Source: Desulfovibrio sp. UIB00 (lineage in GTDB: Bacteria > Desulfobacterota > Desulfovibrionia > Desulfovibrionales > Desulfovibrionaceae). From it: a stretch of DNA of 64,000 nucleotides. This document shows positions 1 to 8,735 of the stretch, piece by piece; positions within the stretch are counted from its first letter, which is position 1; each line of letters opens with the position of its first letter. The stretch spans positions 124,001 to 188,000 of the forward strand of contig NZ_JAETXJ010000007.1 in NCBI RefSeq assembly GCF_022508225.1, written 5' to 3'. The notes under the pieces were generated by a model. The model was given only the letters and a program-made list of their open reading frames with translations, made no database searches and had not been told where the DNA came from. Position numbers and translations under genes: made by a program.

Positions 1-1545
1 GATGCGGAAGCCGTTGCGGCCTTGCAGGCGGCGGATGCAGACCTTGCCGCAGACATGGCCCAGGTCTGCCGATTTGTGCAGGGCGAACTGAGCAGCATTG
101 GTCACGATGCCGAAGGCCTGATCGCAGATGGGCACAGCGCCTTTGTACGCAAGATTGCCGCCGCCTGCGTTGTCAAAACCGGCGATCGCCACCGCCTCAG
201 CCTCTCCGACAGGCTCGACCGCGTACTGGCCCATGCGGTGTGGGGCGCGCTGATCATGCTTGGCGTACTCTACACCATGTTTCAGATCACCATTGTTCTT
301 GGCTCCTACCCGCAGGGCTGGCTGGAGGGTGCGTTCAGCGCGCTGGCTGGCGCTGTGCGGGGCACACTGCCAGAAGGCCTGCTCTCCTCCCTGCTGGTTG
401 ACGGCGTGATCGCAGGCGTGGGCGGGGTGCTCAGTTTTGTGCCGCTGGTGCTTATCATGTTTGCGCTCATCGCCATTGTGGAAGACAGCGGCTACATGGC
501 GCGCATGGCCTATATTGCTGACCGCGTGTTCCAGTTTTTCGGCCTGCACGGCGCCTCTGTGATGCCCTATATTATCTCCGGCGGCATTGCGGGCGGCTGC
601 GCCATTCCCGGCGTCATGGCTACCCGCACCATGCGCAGCCCCAAGGAAAAACTGGCCACCATGCTCACCCTGCCCTATATGGCCTGCGGGGCCAAACTGC
701 CCGTATATCTGCTGCTGGTGGGCACATTTTTTCCGCACAGTGCCGCCAACATGATGTTTGCCATCATCATGCTCTCGTGGGTGCTGGCCTTTTGCGTGGC
801 TCTGCTGCTGCGCAGAACCGTCTTGCGCGGCGAAGCGACTCCTCTGGTCATGGAAATGCCGCCCTACCGCATGCCCACCGTGCGCGGCATCTGCATCCAT
901 TGCTGGGAGCGCACCTGGATGTACCTCAAAAAGGCGGGCACGGTGCTTGTGCCGCTGTCCATGCTGATCTGGGCGGCCATGACATTTCCGGCTCTTGATC
1001 CGCAAACGGCCCTGCCCTTTGAAAACGAAATAGCCCGCCTGAGCGCAGGACTTGAACGCGAAGACCTGCCTGCGGGAGCACGCGCCACTCAGGAAGAAGC
1101 CCTTGCAAAAGTGCAGGAAGAACTGGATGCCGAACGCCTGCGCCACACCCTTGCCGGGAGCCTTGGCACATGGCTTGAAGGCGCAACATCCTACGCGGGT
1201 TTCAGCTGGCGCACCGATGTGGCCCTTATCGGCGGCATCGCCGCCAAGGAAGCTATCATTTCCACACTGGGCACGGCATACGCCCTTGGGGAGCAAGACC
1301 CTGAAGATCCGGCCTCACTGGCGGAACTGCTGCGCGCAGACCCAACGTGGAATCAGGGCACGGCCCTGGCTCTGCTTGTTTTTGTCATGCTCTACGCCCC
1401 CTGCTTTGTCACTCTGGTTGTCATCCGGCAGGAGTCGGGAAGCTGGAAGTGGGTGGCCTTCAGCATTGCCTTCAACACGCTGCTGGCCTTTGGCATGGCC
1501 GTGGGCGTGTACCAGACGTACCGCTTTTTCTGGATGGACGCATGA
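1..1545 (+). CDS. feoB: Ferrous iron transporter FeoB, C-terminal membrane part (5' truncated by window edge)
   Basis: FeoB imports Fe2+ across the inner membrane. The open frame runs from base 1, so the N-terminal G-protein domain lies outside the window; the TTG at 22 is not a real start. What remains is the membrane region with Gate-type motifs: an EDSGYMAR segment near codon 165, then GGCAIPGVMATRTM, then the PYMACGAKLPVY loop with its conserved Cys. AAKEAIIST and YAPCFVTL follow in the C-terminal helices. A charged, probably coiled-coil insert lies at about 1020-1150. The usual Gate sequence resembles GCNVPAIMATR; here the Asn position is Ala. The stop overlaps the next ATG by four bases. 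Family assignment is firm; the substrate is inferred from the family. Confidence 0.93.
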   Translation, partial: DAEAVAALQAADADLAADMAQVCRFVQGELSSIGHDAEGLIADGHSAFVRKIAAACVVKTGDRHRLSLSDRLDRVLAHAVWGALIMLGVLYTMFQITIVLGSYPQGWLEGAFSALAGAVRGTLPEGLLSSLLVDGVIAGVGGVLSFVPLVLIMFALIAIVEDSGYMARMAYIADRVFQFFGLHGASVMPYIISGGIAGGCAIPGVMATRTMRSPKEKLATMLTLPYMACGAKLPVYLLLVGTFFPHSAANMMFAIIMLSWVLAFCVALLLRRTVLRGEATPLVMEMPPYRMPTVRGICIHCWERTWMYLKKAGTVLVPLSMLIWAAMTFPALDPQTALPFENEIARLSAGLEREDLPAGARATQEEALAKVQEELDAERLRHTLAGSLGTWLEGATSYAGFSWRTDVALIGGIAAKEAIISTLGTAYALGEQDPEDPASLAELLRADPTWNQGTALALLVFVMLYAPCFVTLVVIRQESGSWKWVAFSIAFNTLLAFGMAVGVYQTYRFFWMDA

Positions 1546-2723
1546 TGATCAAACGTACAGGGCGCGCACATGGCATGGGCATACGCGCATATATTGCCTT
1601 GGGGCTCACGGTGATGGCCCTGCTTTTTACCGCCAGTTTTTTCTATTTTATGAGCATGGCGCGCGAGGTCAGCGTGTCCGGAACCCGAACCTACGGGCTT
1701 TTCATGACCCTGGCCGAGAGCGACAAACTGACCGACAGCCGCAACATGGCGCGCCTGCGAGGCGCAGAGGCCGCACTGGCTGCCTTGCCCTCACTGACTG
1801 CGAAGCCAGCGGAGCCGGAGACCAGCGCCGCGCTGGCGGAACTCTCAGCCGCCATTGCGGAACTGGCAACGGCACAGCCAGTAACTGACGACATGCTGCT
1901 GCAACTGCGCCGCACGGCTACGCTGGCGCACGAATTTGAAAACCGCCTGCTCATGGGCTTTCTGCTGCTGGGCGCGGGGCTGGCACTGCTGTTCGGCCTG
2001 CTGCGCCTGCACCTTGCGCGCCCGCTGCAAAGTATCATGGTTTTTCTCAACCAGTTGGGCACAGGTTCCGCCAGCCAGCCGCCCAAACACAGCTTTATCA
2101 CCGAACTGCACAACATATCGGCAGCGCTAGAAAATCTTGGAACCTACCTGTCGCTCGCCACCGTGCGCTCGCAAAAACTTGCCTCGGAGCACGACCATTT
2201 TCAAAAAATGTCGCTGGTGGACGGCCTCACCGGCGTGGGCAACCGCCGCGCCTTTGACGACAAGCTGCATTCCCTGTGGCTGCATGCCCTGCAAAGCGGC
2301 ACGCCGCTGGCGCTTATCATGCTGGATGTGGATACCTTCAAACGCTACAATGACAGCCTGGGGCATCAGGCCGGGGATGAATGCCTGCGCCGCATTGCCG
2401 CCGCCATGAGCCGGGCGGCGCGCTCCACGGATGTTTGCGCGCGATATGGCGGGGAGGAGTTTGCCCTGCTGCTGCCCGGTGCGGATGTTGCGACAGCGCA
2501 GGCCGTGGCCGCCCGCGTGCATGCTGAGGTAGAACGGGAGCAGTTGCCCCACCCCAGCTCGCCCGTGGGTGACTTGGTGACTGTCAGCCTGGGAGTGAGC
2601 AGCCTTAGGCCGTTGGAGGAGCAGAAGGAAGAAAGCCAGATGCTGGTGCGGCAGACAGATTCCGCCCTCTATGCCGCCAAGGCCGCAGGCCGCAACCGCA
2701 CCTGCGTTTACGGGCAGGAGTAA
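1542..2723 (+). CDS. Membrane-anchored diguanylate cyclase (GGDEF)
   Basis: Predicted to make cyclic di-GMP from two GTP. The 393-residue protein has a TM helix at about 16-38, a periplasmic segment of about 95 residues without a recognised domain, and a second TM helix at about 133-155. A cytoplasmic GGDEF domain follows, with the active-site loop GGEEF at 303-307. An RSTD motif five residues upstream fits the inhibitory I-site. The start is the ATG whose ATGA overlaps the feoB stop, so the two genes are probably translationally coupled; ATG at 1545 is the alternative. Coupling to feoB suggests signalling linked to iron or the envelope, but that is inference. No strong terminator follows. 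Confidence 0.9.
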   Translation: MMIKRTGRAHGMGIRAYIALGLTVMALLFTASFFYFMSMAREVSVSGTRTYGLFMTLAESDKLTDSRNMARLRGAEAALAALPSLTAKPAEPETSAALAELSAAIAELATAQPVTDDMLLQLRRTATLAHEFENRLLMGFLLLGAGLALLFGLLRLHLARPLQSIMVFLNQLGTGSASQPPKHSFITELHNISAALENLGTYLSLATVRSQKLASEHDHFQKMSLVDGLTGVGNRRAFDDKLHSLWLHALQSGTPLALIMLDVDTFKRYNDSLGHQAGDECLRRIAAAMSRAARSTDVCARYGGEEFALLLPGADVATAQAVAARVHAEVEREQLPHPSSPVGDLVTVSLGVSSLRPLEEQKEESQMLVRQTDSALYAAKAAGRNRTCVYGQE

Positions 2724-2759
2724 TTTTTTCTACTCCTTCGTTAGGCAGCACTAAAGCAA

Positions 2760-3221
2760 CTATTTAGATTTGTCCGAGTTTCTTATATTAAGGATTGAAA
2801 AATTTATATTCACAGTGAGTATGTCCAAAAAAAGCAGCATGTTGCAAACAACAAGCGCAATATAAATTGCATTATTTAATATGCATATTGTTTTTATTGT
2901 CAAAAACCACCGCAAATAAATCAAAAGAATGTAATTTATTTGATTAAAGAAAAGCAATAAAATAATTGTTACAATATTTAAAATTATGGATTTTTTGTAT
3001 ATTGCTATGACTTTATGAAATTCAGTTGTTAGCTCGCCATGATTTGATGTCCCATACAGCTTTCTCGCTAGTGGGGAAAAAATAATATATGTAAACGTCG
3101 AGACGTAAAAACCAAATACAATAGAGACGAACACAATAACATCTGACCGAATTAACGGGATAGAAAAATCACTATCAAGTGAAAATAGCACTATAAGCCA
3201 AAGTGCATATTTTATTTTCAT
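2760..3221 (-). CDS. Small four-helix membrane protein, unknown function, in AT-rich island
   Basis: A 153-residue, very hydrophobic protein with about four TM segments (roughly residues 5-20, 27-50, 78-105 and 108-135) and a polar loop between the second and third. I recognise no family. Its ATG overlaps the stop of the upstream gene (3218-3221), so it is the second gene of a two-gene unit. The coding sequence is strongly AT-rich, with many AAA, ATA and TTT codons, unlike every flanking gene; this points to recent acquisition. A soluble partner plus a small multi-pass membrane protein is a layout shared by several anti-phage systems, but nothing in the sequence proves such a role. Confidence 0.7.
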   Translation of the reverse strand: MKIKYALWLIVLFSLDSDFSIPLIRSDVIVFVSIVFGFYVSTFTYIIFSPLARKLYGTSNHGELTTEFHKVIAIYKKSIILNIVTIILLLFFNQINYILLIYLRWFLTIKTICILNNAIYIALVVCNMLLFLDILTVNINFSILNIRNSDKSK

Positions 3222-4021
3222 GATGTAAGCTTATTAACTAACGCAGAAAAAACTAATTCATCTTCATAAAGGCCACGTTCATTCTTTTGTACATCCAAGC
3301 TTATTTTTTCAATAAACGTATCGACTTTAAAAACTTTTTCCAAATTGTCATCGCCGCGTCCAATACAAACAAGATTTGAAATTTCTTTCTTTTTTGCTAG
3401 GTTGAAAAAATCATTAACTCTTTTTTTGAATAATTTTAGTTTACTATACTTCAGTTCAACTGTGAAAGAATCTGCCCCCTCAGACCATTTAGGGTCAAAT
3501 TGGGCATTGTCAGAGAACAATCCCACTTGGTCTTCCTTTTTTCTTGCAAAAAAAATTTTTTCTGCCTTAGAGATTTCTTCTACAAACGTTTCAACATCCT
3601 TATATATATTTGAAATCATCACATTTGCATCAGAATTGTTTAAAATTCTATCTTTTATTATAGACTCAAATAAACTTTTCTTATTTATATTAGATATGTA
3701 TAAAATTTTACTTTTAAAATTATAGATGCCATAGGATTGAGAATTCCATTCGGCCTCGGCTTCTGTGCGAGAATTTGGTTGCTCAGAATTAAGCTCTCTA
3801 TTGAATACTGTCGATGATAAAGGCAGAAAACGACCTTCGTAAAGACTCATAAATATATACTCATTTTGAAGACCAACATAAGTCTTCATACATTTCTGCT
3901 TGTCTACACTTGTCGTGGTTTTAATGCCTAAATCCACATTTGTTGACTCAATTGCCGTTTTTGTCAGCTCAACATTATCAAGATACAATTCAAAAGTTGA
4001 AAAAATTAATTTATTTTCCAT
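3218..4021 (-). CDS. Uncharacterised soluble protein of AT-rich island
   Basis: A 267-residue protein without signal peptide or TM helices, rich in Lys, Ile and Asn. The ATG is preceded by a strong ribosome binding site (GGGGAG at about -10 on the minus strand), so this is very likely a real gene. Segments that may help a profile search are YGIYNFKSKILYISN near residue 97 and VCIGRGDDNLEKV near 220. There is no Walker, nuclease, HTH or protease motif that I recognise. It is transcribed first and overlaps the membrane-protein gene by ATGA, so the two products are probably made together. Base composition matches its partner and not the genome. Function unknown. Confidence 0.72.
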   Translation of the reverse strand: MENKLIFSTFELYLDNVELTKTAIESTNVDLGIKTTTSVDKQKCMKTYVGLQNEYIFMSLYEGRFLPLSSTVFNRELNSEQPNSRTEAEAEWNSQSYGIYNFKSKILYISNINKKSLFESIIKDRILNNSDANVMISNIYKDVETFVEEISKAEKIFFARKKEDQVGLFSDNAQFDPKWSEGADSFTVELKYSKLKLFKKRVNDFFNLAKKKEISNLVCIGRGDDNLEKVFKVDTFIEKISLDVQKNERGLYEDELVFSALVNKLTS

Positions 4022-4214
4022 GCTCTCCCCTCAAAATATTTATAATTTAATAATTACACACCTCCTAAATTATTACAAGCCACTTCTGTTACACTCCAAA
4101 TGAAAACTGACTATTTTCGAATTCCTCGTCAGCGTAGCCAAAGACAAGCGTTTCTATCAGTCATGACTTAAGATTTTTTGATTGATAAAACATAAAATTC
4201 TAACCATACAAACT
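4022..4214. other. AT-rich intergenic spacer between the island and feoA
   Basis: The stretch continues the AT-rich composition of the island up to about 4200, then composition switches abruptly at the end of feoA. It should hold the minus-strand promoter of the two-gene unit. I see no tRNA, long direct repeat or clear attachment site. Confidence 0.5.
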
Positions 4215-4466
4215 CTAAGCTCCCTTTTGAGCAGCGGGCTGCACCATGATGGCCCCGGCCTCCCTGCGGCGCAGGGCAATGGTTACTTCTGCGCAGCGCA
4301 AGGCCAATGGGTCGCGCAGGGGCGCATAGCCCACCACAGAAACAGGCATGCCCGAACCCAGCCCCATATCACGGATGCGCCGCGCAAGCTCGCCCCTGGC
4401 ATTGATGCTGACAATACGCGCCACCTCGCCCACCTTGAGGGACGTGAGAGGAATGACTGAATCCAT
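4215..4466 (-). CDS. feoA: FeoA-family iron transport accessory protein
   Basis: An 83-residue protein with the FeoA SH3-like pattern: PLTSLKVGEVARIV, then ELARRIRDMGLGSGMPVSVV, then an ALRRREAGAIMV end. FeoA is a small cytoplasmic partner that stimulates FeoB. A GGAGG ribosome binding site lies just upstream on the minus strand. It is convergent with, and separated by about 1.5 kb from, the feoB fragment at the window edge, rather than sitting directly in front of it. It may therefore be one of several FeoA copies; another could lie upstream of feoB outside the window. The AT-rich sequence at 4498-4535 is its likely promoter region. Confidence 0.88.
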   Translation of the reverse strand: MDSVIPLTSLKVGEVARIVSINARGELARRIRDMGLGSGMPVSVVGYAPLRDPLALRCAEVTIALRRREAGAIMVQPAAQKGA

Positions 4467-4717
4467 TGCGCCTCCGGGAGACCCTTTAAAAAACCTGCTT
4501 ATTTAAAAATAACATTCAATTTCAATTTATCGATCATTCCCCCTGCCGTCAAGAAAATAGGCCTCCCCAATCGCGGTGAACGCGCCACACCCCAATTCGG
4601 CGCTGAACGCTCCAGCGCCCCACTCGACCATATGGCCCGACTCTGGCATGATGCCTTACAGCGGGAGGGCCGCTTGCCTCCACGCCCTTTCCGGCACACG
4701 TCAACAACGGACAAGCC

Positions 4718-5410
4718 ATGAGCATCCTGAAAAAAGTTCTGGAACGGGGCCTCACCCCCTCCAACGTCATAAGCTATTTGTGTTTGCAGATCATGCGCGT
4801 AAACGGCGCGTTCTGGGGAACCCTGCGCCTGCGGCTCAAAGCCTTTGCATTGGGCGTGGAGGTGGGCGCTGGCGTGTCGGCACACGGGCCTGTGGGCTTG
4901 TTGCGCTGGCCGGGCAGCCGCATGAGCATTGGCGCTGGTGCAAGCCTCATTTCTTCCTGGCGGCGGGCCACGGCGGCCGCGCTGGCCCATCCCGTGCGTC
5001 TGCGCACCTTTGGCCCCGGAGCCAGCATTGAAATCGGCCCCGGCTGCCAGTTGAGCGGCACGTCCATCACCGCGCGCTCCAAGGTCATACGCCTTGGGCG
5101 TCAGGTCATGGTAGGCCCCAACTGTATTGTGGTGGATTCCGACTTTCACGCCCACTGGCCACCGGAAGCCCGCGCCACAGAACCCGGCATGGAAGGCGAC
5201 CGCCCGGTAACCATTGGCGACTACGTGTGGATTGGCATGAACTGCCTTATCCTCAAGGGCGTAACCATTGGCGAGGGTGCCATCATCGGCGCTGGCAGCG
5301 TGGTCACGCGCGACGTGCCGCCCTTCTGCCTTGCCGCTGGCTCGCCCGCCCGCGTGCTGTGCTGCCTTAAGCCCGGCGAAAGCGCGCAGCCGCCCGTCAC
5401 TGCGGAATAG
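4718..5410 (+). CDS. Left-handed beta-helix (hexapeptide) acyltransferase
   Basis: A 230-residue protein with hexapeptide repeats in the middle and C-terminal half, for example MSIGAGASLI, ASIEIGPGCQLSG, RPVTIGDYVWIGMNCLIL and VTIGEGAIIGAGSVV, ending in the SPARVL turn typical of the WbbJ/NodL/maltose acetyltransferase group. The DSDFHAHW segment supplies the likely catalytic His. Such enzymes transfer acetyl or other acyl groups to sugars, often on surface polysaccharides or LPS; the substrate here is unknown. The N-terminal 50 residues are basic and may contact membrane. It ends 11 bases before the helicase gene, so the two are probably co-transcribed. Confidence 0.82.
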   Translation: MSILKKVLERGLTPSNVISYLCLQIMRVNGAFWGTLRLRLKAFALGVEVGAGVSAHGPVGLLRWPGSRMSIGAGASLISSWRRATAAALAHPVRLRTFGPGASIEIGPGCQLSGTSITARSKVIRLGRQVMVGPNCIVVDSDFHAHWPPEARATEPGMEGDRPVTIGDYVWIGMNCLILKGVTIGEGAIIGAGSVVTRDVPPFCLAAGSPARVLCCLKPGESAQPPVTAE

Positions 5411-5421
5411 GTCGCTGCACG

Positions 5422-8400
5422 GTGTCGGTGGGGGAATATATTACGGCGCTGCTGGCGTCGGAAAAGCTGGGTGCGCAGGTCACGTGCCACAAGCTCTTTC
5501 CGCCAGTGGAGCCATGCCACGCGCCCACGCGCCTGCCCTGGCCCGCTGCCATCAGCCGTGCCCTGGAGCAGCGCGGCATCCACGAGCTTTACAGCCATCA
5601 GGCGCTTGCCACAGACCACATCCGCGCCGGGCATTCCATTGTTGCGGCCACGCCCACGGCCAGCGGCAAAAGCCTTATCTACAACCTGCCTGTGCTCGAC
5701 CGCTACCTGCGCGACCGTGACGCCCGCGCCCTGTATCTCTTCCCCCTCAAGGCTCTGGCGCAGGATCAGCTTGGCGCGTTCAACGCCCTGGTGGAAGGCT
5801 GGCCCAAGGAGGCCCGTCCCACAGCCGCCCTGTATGACGGCGACACCACCGACCATTTTCGCCGCAAAATCCGGCGCAATCCGCCCACGGTACTTATCAG
5901 CAATCCGGAGATGCTGCACCTCGGCATTCTGCCCCACCACGAACAGTGGGCGGAATTTCTGGCTGGCCTGAGCCATGTGGTTGTGGACGAAGCCCACACC
6001 TACCGGGGCGTGTTCGGGGCGCACATGGCCCAGGTGTTCCGGCGGCTCAACCGCATTGCCGGACGCTACGGCGCGCGGCCCGTCTATGTGCTGTGCACGG
6101 CCACCGTGGGCAATCCCGGCGAGCTGGCGGCTGCGCTGACCGGCACGGAGGCTCCCGCCGCGCCTGCCCTTGCCACAGGCCTGGATTCTCCGGCGCAGGC
6201 CCCGTCCTCCGCTCCTGCCGCCCGCAGAGCGGATGCGCCAGTGGTTATTGACCAGTCCGGCGCGCCGCAGGGGCCACGGCACTTTGTTTTTCTCAATCCG
6301 GAGCAAAGCCCCGCCACAGCCGCCATTGATCTGCTCAAGGCGGCGCTGGCCCGCAACCTGCGCACCATAGTCTACTGCCGCTCGCGGCGCATGACAGAAC
6401 TCATCAGCCTGTGGGCCGGACAATCAGGGACTTTTTCCGAACGAATCTCCGCCTATCGCGCGGGCTTTCTACCAGAGGAAAGACGCGGCATCGAGGCCCG
6501 CATGGCCTCGGGCGAGTTGCTGGCCGTGGTCAGCACCAGCGCGCTGGAACTGGGCATAGACATTGGCGGGCTGGACGTGTGCATCCTTGTGGGCTACCCC
6601 GGCACGGTCATGGCCACCCTGCAACGCGGCGGGCGCGTAGGCCGCGCCCAACAGGAATCCGCCGTTATCGTGGTGGCGGGCGAGGATGCGCTGGATCAGT
6701 ATTTTGCCCGCAATCCCGAAGATTTTTTCAGCCGCCCTGCGGAAAAAGCCGTGGTCAACCCGGACAACGAGGTCATTTTGACCCGTCATTTGGAGTGTGC
6801 GGCGGCAGAAATGCCCCTCACCCCCGGTGAAGCCATGCTGGCAAGCCCTGCTGCCCGCGCCGCCGCCCGCGCGCTCAACGCCAAGGGACTATTGCTGCAA
6901 TCGGCGGACGGCACCCAACTGCTGGCCGCCCGCAAGCGGCCCCAGCGGCATGTGGATTTGCGCGGCACAGGCCAGACCTTCAGCATTGAAGATCAGGACG
7001 GCCAGATCATCGGCTCGGTGGATGGCTTTCGCGCATGGCAGGAGACGCACCCCGGCGCTGTTTACCTGCACCGGGGCCGCAGCTATGTGATTGAAGAGAT
7101 GGACCCGGCCCGCGCCCGCATTGTGGCCAAGGCCGCCAAGGTCTCATGGTTTACGCGCACGCGCGGCCAAAAAAGCACGGATATCCTTGAAGAAGTCGAG
7201 CGTGTATCCCTGGGCCGCGTGCTTGTCTGCCGTGGCCGCCTGCGCATCACCGACACCGTGACCGGCTATGAAAAGCGCTCCACCTCGGGCAACCGCCTGC
7301 TCACCATCACGCCACTTGCCGCGCCGCCGCAGGTTTTTGAAACCGAGGGCCTGTGGTACATCATACCAGACAGCATCCGTGCCTCGCTGGAAGAACGTTT
7401 TCTGCACTACATGGGCTCCATCCACGCCCTTGAGCATGCTGCCATCGGCCTGCTGCCCCTACTCATCATGGCCGACCGCAACGACTTTGGCGGCATTTCC
7501 ACCCCGCTGCATGCCCAGACCGGGCTGTCGGGAGTGTTCATTTATGACGGCCTCCCGGGTGGGGCGGGCCTGACGCGTCAAGCCTTTCCCGATGCGCGGG
7601 GCCTGCTGGAAGCGACCTTCAAGGCTGTTGCCGCCTGCCCCTGCGAGGACGGCTGCCCCTCCTGCGTGCATTCGCCCAAGTGCGGCTCCGGCAACAGGCC
7701 CATCAGCAAAATCGGCGCGCTGGAACTGCTGCGCGAAATGCTGGCCCCCGGCTCGGAAGGCGAGGCCCTGTGCCGCGATCTGCGCATCAGCCCCGCCCCA
7801 GAGAGGCTGGATATGGAATCTCTGGACGCAGCCTCTGCCCTGGCGGCAGCGCCCCGGCCTGCGGTTTCGGCCCTGGATTTCATCAATGAAGGCAGCCAGC
7901 CCGAAGCCGCGCACACTGCAATGGAGGAAGAATCCATGAGCAAAAAGCACTCCGCGCCGGACAACCAGAACAGCCTGTTCGGCGCTAATGGTCTTGCACA
8001 GTCCGGCTCCAGCGGCAGCGCCCCCACGCCTCAGAGGGAGGCCAGCAGCGCGCCGGACGCTCAAGGGACAAAGACCTTTGACGCCGCAGGCCTGTTGACG
8101 CACATTCCCGTGCCGCCGCCAAAAAATTTTGTGGTCTTTGACGTGGAAACCCGGCGTTCCGCCGCCGAGGTGGGCGGCTGGAACAGGGCCGACCGCATGG
8201 GCGTGAGCGTTGCCGTGGCCTACGACAGCAAGGCGGACGACTATTTCTCCTACCAGCAGGAGGAGCTGCCCGCATTGTTCGAGCGCCTGCACGCGAGCGA
8301 CCTTGTGGTCGGCTTCAACAGCCTGCGCTTTGACTACGCCGTGCTCTCGCCCTTTGCGCCCTTTGATCTGCGCACCCTGCCCAGCCTTGACCTTTTACAG

Positions 8401-8661
8401 CGCGTGTACGAACGCCTGAACTACCGCCTTCCACTGGACAATCTGGGGCAGGCCACCCTGGGCGAACCCAAGAGCGCCGACGGTCTGCAAGCCCTGCAAT
8501 GGTGGAAGGAGGGAAGGCTGGAAGATATCGCCACGTATTGCCGCAAGGATGTGGACATCACCCGCCGCCTCTATCTGCACGGTCTGGAGCAGGGCTTTTT
8601 GCTGTTCAGCAACAAGGCAGGCTCCCGCGTGCGTGTTCCTGTGGATTTTCACCGGCGCTGA
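5422..8661 (+). CDS. DEAH-box helicase (MrfA/YprA-like) fused to a DEDD exonuclease (MrfB/YprB-like)
   Basis: The 1079-residue protein starts at GTG. The N-terminal superfamily 2 helicase carries TPTASGKS (about 78-84), VVDEAHTYRG (about 188) and VGRAQQ in the second RecA lobe. Near 740-754 it has the Cys cluster CPCEDGCPSCVHSPKCGSG that marks the Zn-binding C-terminal domain of MrfA/YprA helicases. A Ser/Ala/Pro-rich linker (about 790-890) leads to an RNase H-like exonuclease with FDVET (about 905), NSLRFDY and YCRKDVD (about 1040), which supply the acidic DEDD residues. In Bacillus, MrfA and MrfB are separate proteins acting together in mitomycin C damage repair; here both activities are on one chain. 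The repair role is inferred from that family. Confidence 0.88.
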   Translation: MSVGEYITALLASEKLGAQVTCHKLFPPVEPCHAPTRLPWPAAISRALEQRGIHELYSHQALATDHIRAGHSIVAATPTASGKSLIYNLPVLDRYLRDRDARALYLFPLKALAQDQLGAFNALVEGWPKEARPTAALYDGDTTDHFRRKIRRNPPTVLISNPEMLHLGILPHHEQWAEFLAGLSHVVVDEAHTYRGVFGAHMAQVFRRLNRIAGRYGARPVYVLCTATVGNPGELAAALTGTEAPAAPALATGLDSPAQAPSSAPAARRADAPVVIDQSGAPQGPRHFVFLNPEQSPATAAIDLLKAALARNLRTIVYCRSRRMTELISLWAGQSGTFSERISAYRAGFLPEERRGIEARMASGELLAVVSTSALELGIDIGGLDVCILVGYPGTVMATLQRGGRVGRAQQESAVIVVAGEDALDQYFARNPEDFFSRPAEKAVVNPDNEVILTRHLECAAAEMPLTPGEAMLASPAARAAARALNAKGLLLQSADGTQLLAARKRPQRHVDLRGTGQTFSIEDQDGQIIGSVDGFRAWQETHPGAVYLHRGRSYVIEEMDPARARIVAKAAKVSWFTRTRGQKSTDILEEVERVSLGRVLVCRGRLRITDTVTGYEKRSTSGNRLLTITPLAAPPQVFETEGLWYIIPDSIRASLEERFLHYMGSIHALEHAAIGLLPLLIMADRNDFGGISTPLHAQTGLSGVFIYDGLPGGAGLTRQAFPDARGLLEATFKAVAACPCEDGCPSCVHSPKCGSGNRPISKIGALELLREMLAPGSEGEALCRDLRISPAPERLDMESLDAASALAAAPRPAVSALDFINEGSQPEAAHTAMEEESMSKKHSAPDNQNSLFGANGLAQSGSSGSAPTPQREASSAPDAQGTKTFDAAGLLTHIPVPPPKNFVVFDVETRRSAAEVGGWNRADRMGVSVAVAYDSKADDYFSYQQEELPALFERLHASDLVVGFNSLRFDYAVLSPFAPFDLRTLPSLDLLQRVYERLNYRLPLDNLGQATLGEPKSADGLQALQWWKEGRLEDIATYCRKDVDITRRLYLHGLEQGFLLFSNKAGSRVRVPVDFHRR

Positions 8662-8676
8662 AACTACCAGCCGGAA

Positions 8677-8712
8677 AAAGCAAGACGCCCGTGATCGCGG
8701 GCGTCTTGCTTT
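8677..8712. terminator. Bidirectional rho-independent terminator
   Basis: A perfect 15-bp inverted repeat (8677-8691 and 8698-8712) with a 6-base loop; A-rich on one flank and T-rich on the other. It lies between the convergent helicase-nuclease gene and panB and can serve both. Confidence 0.85.
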
Positions 8713-8735
8713 CAGATCTCTGTGGAAAGACAGAG

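Noticed and set aside
2724..4200. Assigning the AT-rich pair to the Kiwa (KwaA/KwaB) defence system
   Set aside because: The membrane protein has about four helices as in KwaA, but the gene order is different and I could not match the soluble protein to KwaB.
5221..6423. 400-codon minus-strand frame across the acyltransferase and helicase genes
   Set aside because: It spans two genes with clear motifs on the other strand and encodes no recognisable domain.
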